NCBI GenBank assembly: GCA_030605345.1
Contig: JAUWIN010000012.1
Coordinates: 1 to 40,480 of the forward strand
Direction of reading: 5' to 3'
DNA length: 40,480 nucleotides
Source of the DNA: Candidatus Brocadiia bacterium
GTDB lineage: Bacteria; Planctomycetota; PUPC01
This document shows positions 6,997 through 14,127 of the stretch, piece by piece. The stretch's first letter is position 1. Each line of letters opens with the position of its first letter. The notes under the pieces were generated by a model. It was not told the origin of the DNA. It did no database searches and saw only the letters and a list, made by a program, of their open reading frames with translations. The translations under genes and the position numbers were made by a program.

Positions 6997-7572
6997 TCAG
7001 ATTTCTTTATCTATGCTGGTACATTTTCGTGCTCTATCTGGATTTGAGGGATTCTCGCAACCTCGTAGTCTCGCCCTTTCCTCCGGTCTGCTGTTGACCC
7101 ATTCCGACCAGTTGTTTGCTGTCGTTGTCAAGGTGAACCATTTGATCTCGGGGTCCCTCGAGTACTTCTCAAGGTAGCGCTTGCTCATCTTCCAACTTGA
7201 TGCGGTCTGACCTTTCGGGAAAAGCTTCAGCAGATGTTTCATTGAAAGGAGGAACGCTCGGACCATGTTTCCGGCGTCCACCACAATGGCGAAGTACGGA
7301 ACGCACTCGAAGACATCACACGCTTGTTTAGCTTTGTCAAAGTTCGAGTTTTTGATGCTCACGTGTTCTTCCTCTGCACCTTCGTTTCGGCTGCGGCTCT
7401 TGACTGAGATCCCCATGATGTCCGGGGTATGGGGTTTCCGGGCGATAATGTCAATTCCCGTGTGGTCAACGACAGCACATTCGAAACCGTGCTTCGACAG
7501 CCAGTAGACGACGACGGATTCGCCGAAGTCGCCCGTGATCTTCGAGTGACGTGTGCTCTTCTTGATTTTCAT
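6997..7572 (-). CDS. PD-(D/E)XK nuclease-like protein, orphan
   Basis: A 191-residue soluble protein. Residues 11-115 look like a restriction-endonuclease-fold domain: a helix with GDFGES (Glu18), a strand with TGIDIIARK (Asp41) and a strand with GISVKSRSR (Lys58), then alternating helices and strands (YFAIVVDAGNMVRAFLL). The usual Glu/Gln two residues before the Lys is Ser56 here, so metal binding may rely on Glu18 and Asp41. The C-terminal 75 residues are basic and unlike anything I know. The ATG at 7572 has a TAGGAGG site. No methylase, helicase or other defence gene adjoins it. DNA processing or defence is inference only. Confidence 0.65.
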   Translation of the reverse strand: MKIKKSTRHSKITGDFGESVVVYWLSKHGFECAVVDHTGIDIIARKPHTPDIMGISVKSRSRNEGAEEEHVSIKNSNFDKAKQACDVFECVPYFAIVVDAGNMVRAFLLSMKHLLKLFPKGQTASSWKMSKRYLEKYSRDPEIKWFTLTTTANNWSEWVNSRPEERARLRGCENPSNPDRARKCTSIDKEI

Positions 7573-7653
7573 GTCTGGGGGCCTCCTACCGACAGGATAT
7601 CGCAGCTCGTCTCTCTCATCAATTTCCTTGAAAGAACTTGGTTCTCCATCTCC

Positions 7654-7692
7654 TTGACGTTCGTGAGGGCGTCACGAGCAGCGGAACGTCAA
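7654..7692. repeat. Nested inverted repeats between the toroid gene and the nuclease gene
   Basis: Outer arms TTGACGTT (7654-7661) and AACGTCAA (7685-7692) enclose inner arms TCGTGA (7661-7666) and TCACGA (7672-7677). On the minus strand the RNA could fold into a long bulged hairpin after the toroid gene stop, but no U tract follows. It may be a terminator, processing site or operator. A separate AGAAC-TTG-GTTCT palindrome lies at 7633-7645. Confidence 0.4.
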
Positions 7693-7747
7693 ATAAACGG
7701 AACGTCTGCTGGACCGCCCCAGACTCAGGCGAGCGACAATCTGGCGG

Positions 7748-10006
7748 TTAGCCGCCGAGCTTGACCACGTCGCCTTCCTTGAACTCGCCCGTTGAGTACC
7801 GCTCGAGTATCTTCCCGATGGCAATGACCCCCTTGACCGAGAGGACGTTGATCCGGCCGATGTACCTGTCGCCGCGATAGACGTTATACTTCTCGGTCGC
7901 CTTGGCCAGCCCGGGCTTCCCAGTGCTGAACGCCACCAGGCCCTTGTCGGCACGCACGCTGAGGACGAGCCACACGGGCGAACTCTTCGCCGTCACCACG
8001 CCATTCTTTTGGTTCTCCCACCACTCGCTCCACTTCCTTATCGCCTCTTCGCGCTCCCGCGCGGGCGTCTCCGGCTCGAAGCCGAAGGATACGTTGGCGT
8101 ACTGCCGGAGCGCCAGCGCCGCCTGGCGCGCCACGGTGGGCTTTTCATCCCGCAGCGAATGGATAAAGACCGGCACCAGCCCCTGCCCCATCATCGGCAT
8201 CATTGCCCTGAGGGCGCGATATCGCTCCCACTGGTTCGACGACCGCAGCTGGTTGAGGAGCGGGCCGATGGCAGCGGGGTCTTTTCTGGCGGCAAGCGCA
8301 AGGGAGGCCTCCATCGCCATGGCATGGTCGTAGCTGTGGGCTAACCGGAGCAGGAAGTTATGTGCCTTGCGGTCGTCGAATTTGCCCAGCAGGCGGACCG
8401 CCTGCGCCGCGTTGGTCTGGTTGTCCCCCTCGGCCGTTTCGATCAGGGCATCGACCGTTTTGATGGTGCCTCCGCTGTATAGCGGGAGGTAGCGATAGTA
8501 GATTTCCAGGTTCAGGATATTCAGCGTGGTGGCGTACATCCGGCCGCCGATCTTGCCCCAGAAGTTGTTGGGCGGGTCCCAACTGCCATCGAGGCATCCG
8601 CCGCGGCGCTGATGGAGGAGCAGTTGCTGTTTCAGCTGCGAGTTCCATCTGTCCCACGCCTGCCCGCCGGTCTGGAAAAGCGCGATGGTGGCGTAGTACC
8701 AGTAGTAAATGGAATTGAGCGAGGGCTGATCATCCAGTTTCCCCCAGTCGGGCGGATGGCTGAGTATGATGGAGATCTGCCACTTGGCGCTGCGGGTGTG
8801 GTCGGAGAATCCGAGGAATTGAGCCGAGGCCAGGCCGACGGCTGCCATTCCCTGGCCCCGTCGGCCGGCTCCCGGGGCCTTGTTTGCATAAATCACCTCA
8901 CCTGTGGGCAGGGTGACATTGGCGAGGAACCGGGCCAGTTTGTAGATAGTGTAAGGGGGGATTTCAACGCCTGCGGCCTGGGCCGACTTGAGCGCCATCA
9001 CCTGCCAGCCGGTAACGGACGTGTCGTAACGGCCTGTCTTGGCATCGGTATAGTCCCACCCACCTGACATCTGCTGAGCCCTGACGATGAACTTCACCGC
9101 CTTTTCAACTGTCGGCCTGAGGCTCTGGTCGCCGGTCATGGCGCACAGTTCAGCCAGAGCAAACGTTGCTATGCCTTGGTTGTACATCATGTAGTAGTTC
9201 AGCGCCCGTGGGAATTCTCCGAACTGGCCGTTCTTGGTCTGTATCCGGCGCAAGTACTCGATGGCTGCGGCGACGTTGTCCTTGAATTCGCCTTTCCGGT
9301 GAGTGATGTTGGAGGCGCAAAAGCACAGCACGGCGAGGCCGGTGATTGCCGGGTCGAGTTTGGTGGGGGAGAAGCCGGTGCCTCCGCACTTTGGGCCACC
9401 GGGTTTGCAGTGCCTGTCGAAATGTGTCCGGCTCCATTTGCCGTCGTCGTCCTGATGCCTCACCAGCCACTTGAGCCCGCGGCGTACAGCGGACTCGGTT
9501 TTTGCATTACCCCCGTATTTCCCGAGGGCTTTCCGCTTGGCGGCGGCGCGGCGGTTGCTGAAGAGGCTGCTGGGACCGGGGCCGGTGTCCCTGGTGGCGA
9601 TGATGCCGACCTGCTGGTGCGCGTTGTCGGTTTCAGCAGGCCCGGCGGGCTTCTCGTTCAGGGCCTTGACCGTGGCGGGCGGCTCCTCTGCTGGTTTCTG
9701 TTCCTTCTCCGGTTTTTGAGGCTTTATCTTCGGCTTCTTTTTTTCCGGCTCGATTTTCTGCTCGCCGCGGTCCTTATCCTCTACATCCCCCTCCAGGTTT
9801 ACCAGGCCGAGCATAATTGGGGCTTTTTCCTCTTGTGGTGGGCGGACCATATACTCGATGGCATCGGCGAGTACGAGGCATGACGCGACAATGCCTATTG
9901 CGATTAGAAATGTATTCAGCCGCCGGACAGGGTCGGGCTCGACTGGCTCGGCCGCGCGGTAATTTACCACGCTGTCCTGTCGCATGTTTTTGCGGTTTTT
10001 GCCCAT
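7748..10006 (-). CDS. Membrane-anchored alpha/alpha-toroid (prenyltransferase/squalene-cyclase fold) protein with HEAT repeats
   Basis: A 752-residue protein with one N-terminal membrane segment (about residues 30-52). A Lys/Glu/Pro-rich linker resembling that of TonB follows (about 70-125). A long alpha/alpha-toroid region (about 160-500) contains repeated motifs such as AVRRGLKWLVRHQDDDGKWS, AIEYLRRIQTKNGQFGEF and AVKFIVRAQQMSGGWDY. A HEAT-repeat stretch lies near 525-640, and a C-terminal segment of about 95 residues ends with a small beta-rich domain (NVYRGDRYIGRINVLSVKGVIAIG). The DXDD motif of true squalene cyclases is absent, so catalysis is doubtful and a periplasmic binding or scaffold role is likelier. 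Similar proteins are common in planctomycetes. It is transcribed alone. Confidence 0.8.
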   Translation of the reverse strand: MGKNRKNMRQDSVVNYRAAEPVEPDPVRRLNTFLIAIGIVASCLVLADAIEYMVRPPQEEKAPIMLGLVNLEGDVEDKDRGEQKIEPEKKKPKIKPQKPEKEQKPAEEPPATVKALNEKPAGPAETDNAHQQVGIIATRDTGPGPSSLFSNRRAAAKRKALGKYGGNAKTESAVRRGLKWLVRHQDDDGKWSRTHFDRHCKPGGPKCGGTGFSPTKLDPAITGLAVLCFCASNITHRKGEFKDNVAAAIEYLRRIQTKNGQFGEFPRALNYYMMYNQGIATFALAELCAMTGDQSLRPTVEKAVKFIVRAQQMSGGWDYTDAKTGRYDTSVTGWQVMALKSAQAAGVEIPPYTIYKLARFLANVTLPTGEVIYANKAPGAGRRGQGMAAVGLASAQFLGFSDHTRSAKWQISIILSHPPDWGKLDDQPSLNSIYYWYYATIALFQTGGQAWDRWNSQLKQQLLLHQRRGGCLDGSWDPPNNFWGKIGGRMYATTLNILNLEIYYRYLPLYSGGTIKTVDALIETAEGDNQTNAAQAVRLLGKFDDRKAHNFLLRLAHSYDHAMAMEASLALAARKDPAAIGPLLNQLRSSNQWERYRALRAMMPMMGQGLVPVFIHSLRDEKPTVARQAALALRQYANVSFGFEPETPAREREEAIRKWSEWWENQKNGVVTAKSSPVWLVLSVRADKGLVAFSTGKPGLAKATEKYNVYRGDRYIGRINVLSVKGVIAIGKILERYSTGEFKEGDVVKLGG

Positions 10007-10089
10007 GAAAACCTCGGTTGCTCAGTCGCTCCCTACTACCATTTTATAATATACCTCCGCATGAAGGAAGGGATTTGGACTTCTGCGAG

Positions 10090-10117
10090 TTGACTTTCGG
10101 GGGAATTGGGATATACT
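10090..10117 (+). promoter_or_regulatory. Candidate sigma-70 promoter of the traR/dksA-lspA pair
   Basis: TTGACT (10090-10095), 16 bp, TATACT (10112-10117), with the start expected near 10124. This leaves a leader of about 95 nt. Confidence 0.55.
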
Positions 10118-10219
10118 TATGTGTTCTGGCTTGACTTGCGTTCGCCTCGATGTTGCTGGTTGTGGGCGGAGCTCCGACTGAAGCGGCGAAAGGGTGGCAG
10201 CGCAGGAGGGCTGGCAGAT

Positions 10220-10594
10220 ATGCCCATGACGAAAAAAGAGATTGAGTGGTTCCGGAACCTGCTGTTGGCGAAGAGGCAAGCGTTGGCCGGCGACGCCAAT
10301 CACTTGGAGGATGAGGCAGTCCGGAAGTCCAAGGACGAGGCTGCGACGACCGACATATCCAACTTCGCCGACCTGGGAACGGACAACTACGAACAGGAGT
10401 TTGACCTCAGTATGCTCGAACACCAGAGCCAGACGCTTCGGCAGATCGACGAGGCCCTGGAACGGATAGAGAATAAGTCGTTCGGCATTTGTGACTCCTG
10501 CGGTAAGGCCATACCCAAGGCCCGGCTGGCGGTCAAGCCTCACGCTAGGTTTTGCATTTCATGTCTCAGCAAGCAGGAAGAAACAGGATTCTGA
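10220..10594 (+). CDS. TraR/DksA family zinc finger regulator
   Basis: A 124-residue relative of DksA, which binds the RNA polymerase secondary channel and modulates initiation with ppGpp. The N-terminal helices (residues 1-75) are followed by a C4 zinc finger with spacing CXXC-X17-CXXC (CDSCGKAIPKARL...CISC). The two acidic-tip aspartates of DksA are not clearly conserved. The ATG at 10220 lies 10 nt after AGGAGG; a second ATG two codons on is less well placed, and the open frame further upstream reads like non-coding sequence. lspA begins inside its last codons, so the two are coupled. This pairing occurs in many bacteria. Confidence 0.9.
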   Translation: MPMTKKEIEWFRNLLLAKRQALAGDANHLEDEAVRKSKDEAATTDISNFADLGTDNYEQEFDLSMLEHQSQTLRQIDEALERIENKSFGICDSCGKAIPKARLAVKPHARFCISCLSKQEETGF

Positions 10595-11094
10595 GACGGG
10601 GCCGTGCATATTTCTGGGGCATTGCGGCGCTGGTGGCCGCAGCGGACCTACTGACCAAGCATCTCGTTTTTCGCCGACTGCCCGAGGGGCAGTCTGCGCC
10701 CGTCGTAGTCGTCAGCGGCTTCCTGCGCCTGGTCCACAGTGAGAACCGGGGCGGCGTTTTCGGCCTGGGTCAGGGCAACGCCGCCTGGCTCATCTTCGGC
10801 GTGGCCGCCGGCGCACTGGTCATCTGGTTTGCTTACAGCAAGGGGGGCAGATCAATACTGGTGCAGGGCGCGCTCGGCCTAGTGCTCGCTGGCGCTGTGG
10901 GTAATGTTTTCGACCGACTGGTTTTTGGTCACGTTCGGGATTTTATCGATGTATGTTACTGGCCTGGCAAGCACTGGCCGGCATTCAACGTTGCTGATTC
11001 CGCCATATGTATCGGGGCGGGCTGCCTGGCGATCTACGCGTTGTTCTTCGCGCCCAAGACACAAAAAAAGCCGGGCAGGGGCAAGAAGCGCTAA
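10561..11094 (+). CDS. lspA: Lipoprotein signal peptidase (signal peptidase II)
   Basis: Inner-membrane aspartic protease that removes signal peptides from diacylglyceryl-modified prolipoproteins. The 177 residues have four membrane segments and all family motifs: AADLLTKH, VHSENRGGVFG, GNVFDRL with a catalytic Asp near residue 118, and FNVADSAICIG with the second catalytic Asp near 145. A basic tail follows. The ATG at 10561 overlaps the upstream zinc finger gene by 34 bp. Its stop is interlocked with that of convergent pyrE, sharing 4 bp. Likely lipoprotein substrates are encoded nearby at 12.9 and 14.1 kb. Confidence 0.95.
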   Translation: MSQQAGRNRILRRGRAYFWGIAALVAAADLLTKHLVFRRLPEGQSAPVVVVSGFLRLVHSENRGGVFGLGQGNAAWLIFGVAAGALVIWFAYSKGGRSILVQGALGLVLAGAVGNVFDRLVFGHVRDFIDVCYWPGKHWPAFNVADSAICIGAGCLAIYALFFAPKTQKKPGRGKKR

Positions 11095-11654
11095 GGAACT
11101 TGTACCCCCAGGTCCCGGACGGTGAAGACGGGGGTGAACCGGTAGTTCCGGCCTGCGAACGCCTCAGCCGCCCCGGACAGCCGATCGACCATTGCGATGA
11201 TGCGCACCACCACCGCGCCGAGTTCCTCGATGGCATCAATGGCGCGGAGGGTGCTTCCGCCGGTGGTCACCACGTCTTCCACCAGCAACGCTCTGTCTCC
11301 GGGCGCCAAGTTCCCCTCCACCAGTCTGCCGGTTCCGTGGTTCTTTCGCTCTTTTCGGCAGATGAAGCCTTTGAGTTCTTGTCCGCCGGTCGCGTCGGCG
11401 AGGGCCAGCACGGCCCCCACGATGGGGTCGGCGCCTATGGCCATCCCCCCGACTGCGTCTATGTGCTCGCCCTCCATCATTCCCAGGATAACGCGCGCCA
11501 GGGTGTGGACGCCATCGGACGAGAGCGTCAGCAGGCGGCCGTCGATGTAGTAGGTGCTTTTCGCTCCGGAGGCAAGGGTAAAGTCGCCCAGCTTGAACGC
11601 GCGGCGCTTGATGAGTTTGAGGAGCTTCGCCTTATCGGCTTGTAGATGGCTCAT
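11091..11654 (-). CDS. pyrE: Orotate phosphoribosyltransferase
   Basis: Makes orotidine 5'-phosphate from orotate and PRPP in pyrimidine synthesis. The 187 residues show the TLASGAKSTYYIDGR substrate region (about 26-40), the flexible catalytic loop with basic residues (FICRKERKNHGTG) and the PRPP-binding motif LLVEDVVTTGGST (about 123-135). The ATG at 11654 has a modest AAGG site. A clear promoter lies 32 bp upstream. It is convergent with lspA and apparently monocistronic; no other pyr gene is in the window. Confidence 0.95.
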   Translation of the reverse strand: MSHLQADKAKLLKLIKRRAFKLGDFTLASGAKSTYYIDGRLLTLSSDGVHTLARVILGMMEGEHIDAVGGMAIGADPIVGAVLALADATGGQELKGFICRKERKNHGTGRLVEGNLAPGDRALLVEDVVTTGGSTLRAIDAIEELGAVVVRIIAMVDRLSGAAEAFAGRNYRFTPVFTVRDLGVQVP

Positions 11655-11685
11655 CGGCCTTGCCCTGCACTTTCTTTATGGAAGG

Positions 11686-11713
11686 ATTTTACTGTCCTCA
11701 GGCCGAGAGTCAA
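11686..11713 (-). promoter_or_regulatory. Candidate sigma-70 promoter of pyrE
   Basis: On the minus strand TTGACT (11713-11708), 16 bp, TAAAAT (11691-11686). Each box matches the consensus at five of six positions. The predicted leader is only about 25 nt, too short for a PyrR-type attenuator. Confidence 0.55.
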
Positions 11714-11811
11714 CATCCCTGGCACGTGAAGATTACCAGCCGCGTGACGGACATGCTGGAGAAGAGCCGGAAGATGTAGCGGCGGGACTTAGTTGTTGCG
11801 CGTGGGGCGAA

Positions 11812-12636
11812 TTAGTCCGCCGAATTCCCTACCTTCGAGAGATTCTTGGCCAGCGACATCGTCTGGCTTTGCGCCTTTATGATGGCGCTCTGGACCGACC
11901 GCATCTCGCGTTCGAGGGTATCACATTTGCGGTTGACAAGCGTTCGCACGTGGTTGATCTGCGCCCGCAGCTTTTTGGTGACCGAGTACGCCGCGGCGCG
12001 CTCCTCGGTGATGGGGCCGGCCGCCGGATCAAGCAGAGACATCGCCTCGTCCGCGAGGCGCCGGGCAAGCAGAACCGCCGGACGAAGCGCCCGGCAGCCC
12101 TTCTGCGGGTTCTTCCTCAGGCAGGTCATAGCGGTGGACCATTGGAACTCTAGGCGGTGCCCCGAGCCGCACTCCAGGCCGATCCAGGAAACGTCCTTCC
12201 AATTGCGCAGGCCGGTGTGCTCGTCAAGTGCCTTGAACAACGTCTGGTGCACAACAGGCGCCACGGAGCTGTCGGCGGGCCCAGCCGGCTCATCTTCGTC
12301 GTTGCCCACGTCCGGCTCGACCAGCTCGATTACTTGGTTGAGCGCGGCGGCAAAGTCGCGCACCATCGAACAGATAGTGTGAGCCGAGGCCGGTGCGTTG
12401 TTGACGTAATCGCTGTCCTGGTCCTCCCCGCTGCCAAGCCCGGAAGTGGACAGGGCCAGCGCGGCGCGATACAGCACATCCAGCGAAGTGCACAGGTCGT
12501 CGCATAGGGCCAGTCTTCGCCGGGTGCGGTACTGGTGACTGCGCAGCGAAAGCAGCAGACGTATTTCGGGCATCTCCGGCCGGGTTGCTGACTCTGAAGC
12601 CTGCCCGGCCTGGGTTGGGTCAGACCGCTTTGTCAC
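11812..12636 (-). CDS. Hypothetical protein, predicted coiled coil
   Basis: I do not recognise this 274-residue protein. It has no signal peptide or membrane segment. Residues 20-60 and 185-270 are strongly helical, and the last 60 residues (RAQINHVRTLVNRKCDTLEREMRSVQSAIIKAQSQTMSLAKNLSK) look like a coiled coil. The middle contains an acidic stretch (EPDVGNDEDEP). The GTG at 12636 is chosen because an AGGGG ribosome binding site precedes it by about 8 nt; that site lies inside an inverted repeat. It stands alone, 157 bp from pyrE. A structural or adaptor role is only a guess. Confidence 0.6.
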   Translation of the reverse strand: MTKRSDPTQAGQASESATRPEMPEIRLLLSLRSHQYRTRRRLALCDDLCTSLDVLYRAALALSTSGLGSGEDQDSDYVNNAPASAHTICSMVRDFAAALNQVIELVEPDVGNDEDEPAGPADSSVAPVVHQTLFKALDEHTGLRNWKDVSWIGLECGSGHRLEFQWSTAMTCLRKNPQKGCRALRPAVLLARRLADEAMSLLDPAAGPITEERAAAYSVTKKLRAQINHVRTLVNRKCDTLEREMRSVQSAIIKAQSQTMSLAKNLSKVGNSAD

Positions 12637-12643
12637 GGTTTAT

Positions 12644-12656
12644 CCCCTGACAGGGG
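12644..12656 (-). promoter_or_regulatory. Inverted repeat covering the ribosome binding site of the 274-residue gene
   Basis: CCCCTG (12644-12649), A, CAGGGG (12651-12656). On the minus-strand transcript CCCC could pair with the GGGG that serves as ribosome binding site, or the palindrome could be an operator. Confidence 0.3.
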
Positions 12657-12850
12657 TTGATTGATATCTCAAGGCTGCAAGTCCTGCAGCACAAGTATTT
12701 ATCGGCAGGCACAAGCACGGGGTTAGCCACAAAATTGCCGCCTTGCCTCTGCACTCGAGCGATTTGCTCTGTTCGGAAGTACTTGTGTGGCGGGGAGTAA
12801 GGAGCGGCTCAAAAAGCTCTTGCCCAGATGGGGAGGTGAAATGTTATCGT

Positions 12851-12876
12851 CCGCCCGATTTAGAGACCTCGGGCGG
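12851..12876 (-). terminator. Hairpin terminator after the cysteine peptidase gene
   Basis: Perfect 8-bp GC-rich arms CCGCCCGA (12851-12858) and TCGGGCGG (12869-12876) with a 10-nt loop, 6 bp past the stop of the peptidase gene. No U tract follows, so efficiency is uncertain. Confidence 0.5.
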
Positions 12877-12881
12877 CTGAC

Positions 12882-13448
12882 TCACTTTTCGACCAGCAGC
12901 GTGAGGAAGTCGGCGCGGCCCCATTGGAGCTGGAGCTGTCGGTAGGACATGGTGTCGAACGGCGTATCACCGCTGTGCAGGATTACTTCCCGCTCGCCGT
13001 CGTCGTAGCCCACCGCGACGACATAGTGTGCCCGGCGTTTCCCCGTGATGCTGACGATGGCGGGCATCGGATGGAGCATCAGGATAAGCGGCCTCCCGGC
13101 GAGTATCCTCCGCCGAAGGTCGTTGATCCCGCCTTCATACATCTTCACCCGGAACCCGTTCTTGCGGGCGCCGTAGATCATCTCGACCACCAACGTGCCG
13201 CCGCCGGTGGTCTGTTTGAGTTGAGCCTTGACGTCGGGCAGCGTAAGGTTAGAGCCGCAGTGTCTCATGAGCGTTGTAAGGCAGGCCGGGCCGCAATCGG
13301 TCTGGCCCTCCTGCGGGGTGTAGGCGACCTGGCGAAGTGTGACTTTCGTTTGTGGGAGCGGATCCAGTGGCGGAACAGTGACAAAAAGAGCGCAGCCCTG
13401 GCACAGCGCTGCAGAGAGTATCACGGCGGACGCTAGGGCGGGGTTCAT
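12882..13448 (-). CDS. C39-like cysteine peptidase, predicted lipoprotein (PA2778-like)
   Basis: A 188-residue exported protein. The N-terminal hydrophobic stretch ends in CQGC (Cys19), a plausible but non-ideal lipobox. The peptidase-like domain has GQTDCGPACLTTL with Cys52 as nucleophile, His141 in RRAHYVVAVGYDD and Asp161 in HSGD, the full papain-like triad of C39/double-glycine-peptidase relatives. No ABC transporter is attached. It lies 62 bp after a PA2779-like gene; in proteobacteria the PA2778-type peptidase and PA2779-type membrane protein also occur side by side. The substrate is unknown. Confidence 0.78.
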   Translation of the reverse strand: MNPALASAVILSAALCQGCALFVTVPPLDPLPQTKVTLRQVAYTPQEGQTDCGPACLTTLMRHCGSNLTLPDVKAQLKQTTGGGTLVVEMIYGARKNGFRVKMYEGGINDLRRRILAGRPLILMLHPMPAIVSITGKRRAHYVVAVGYDDGEREVILHSGDTPFDTMSYRQLQLQWGRADFLTLLVEK

Positions 13449-13510
13449 TTCCGCGAACAGCCGAGAAAGCGGCGCGATAACGATTCAGTCACGCGGTGAG
13501 GGGTCAGTTC

Positions 13511-14038
13511 TCATTCTGCCGGCGGCGCTTCGGCCTCAGGAGCCGGCGCCGGTTCAATCGGCTCTTCAATGGCCACAAAATACCAAGAAACGCCAACAGC
13601 CACCAACACCAACAACGTGACCAAGATAACAGTGCAAACTCCGGTGCCGGCGGTCATGGCGGCCGGGTCATCTGCCAGTGTGGCAATTTCGTCGGCGGTC
13701 AACACGGCCAGCCGTTGGTCAACTTCGGGCTTCGTGTAGCCTGCAGCCATCATGCGGGCGGTGAGCCTCGCCTCGGGGGTGCTGTTTTTGACCATGTTGC
13801 CGAGCTTTTCGCGTTGCTCGGGGGAGAGTCTTGCGAGCATGGCCTTGAATTTCTCGGCGGAGATTCCGGTCTTGGCAAGGGCTGCTCGCCCCTCCTTAGT
13901 GTCAATCATCCTCTCCACGTCAGATAAATTGACTTTCTCGGTGGCGGCGAGGAGAACCTGCGGCTGGCCCAGCGCCAGCGAGAACGCAGCAAAGGCCGCC
14001 AAAAACAAACCCAAACAGTGCAAATACTTCCCGTTCAC
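13511..14038 (-). CDS. PA2779-like membrane protein
   Basis: A 175-residue protein with a signal peptide (residues 1-32, cleavage near LLAA-TEK). It has a helical periplasmic region with two repeats of an L-X-hydrophobic-SPEE motif (GISAEKFKAMLARLSPEQREKL and GYTKPEVDQRLAVLTADEIATLA), a single membrane segment (about 133-156) and a Pro/Glu/Ala-rich acidic tail. The EVDQRLAVLTADEIATLADDP part followed by a membrane helix is the hallmark of the PA2779 family, which is of unknown function. The GTG start has a strong GAGGAGG site. It neighbours a PA2778-like peptidase, strengthening the call. It may be cotranscribed with the upstream lipoprotein, 89 bp away. Confidence 0.65.
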   Translation of the reverse strand: MNGKYLHCLGLFLAAFAAFSLALGQPQVLLAATEKVNLSDVERMIDTKEGRAALAKTGISAEKFKAMLARLSPEQREKLGNMVKNSTPEARLTARMMAAGYTKPEVDQRLAVLTADEIATLADDPAAMTAGTGVCTVILVTLLVLVAVGVSWYFVAIEEPIEPAPAPEAEAPPAE

Positions 14039-14127
14039 GGTTTTGCCCTCCTCAAAACAGACCTATAACTATAAGCCGAAACTTCACCTCAGGACTATAA
14101 CGCGAGTGTTCACCAAGGCGGAACAAA

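Noticed and set aside
6658-7097. Small plus-strand open frames in the Hsp20 upstream region
   Set aside because: No ribosome binding sites, no protein-like composition, and they overlap the sigma-54 promoter region or the nuclease gene.
11007-11645. 212-codon plus-strand open frame opposite pyrE
   Set aside because: pyrE is certain on the other strand; the frame is His/Gly/Arg-rich and featureless.
12841-12943. Plus-strand mini-gene of about 33 codons with GGGGAGGTGAA before an ATG
   Set aside because: Good ribosome binding site, but the frame runs antisense into the peptidase gene and through its terminator hairpin; the peptide is basic and featureless.
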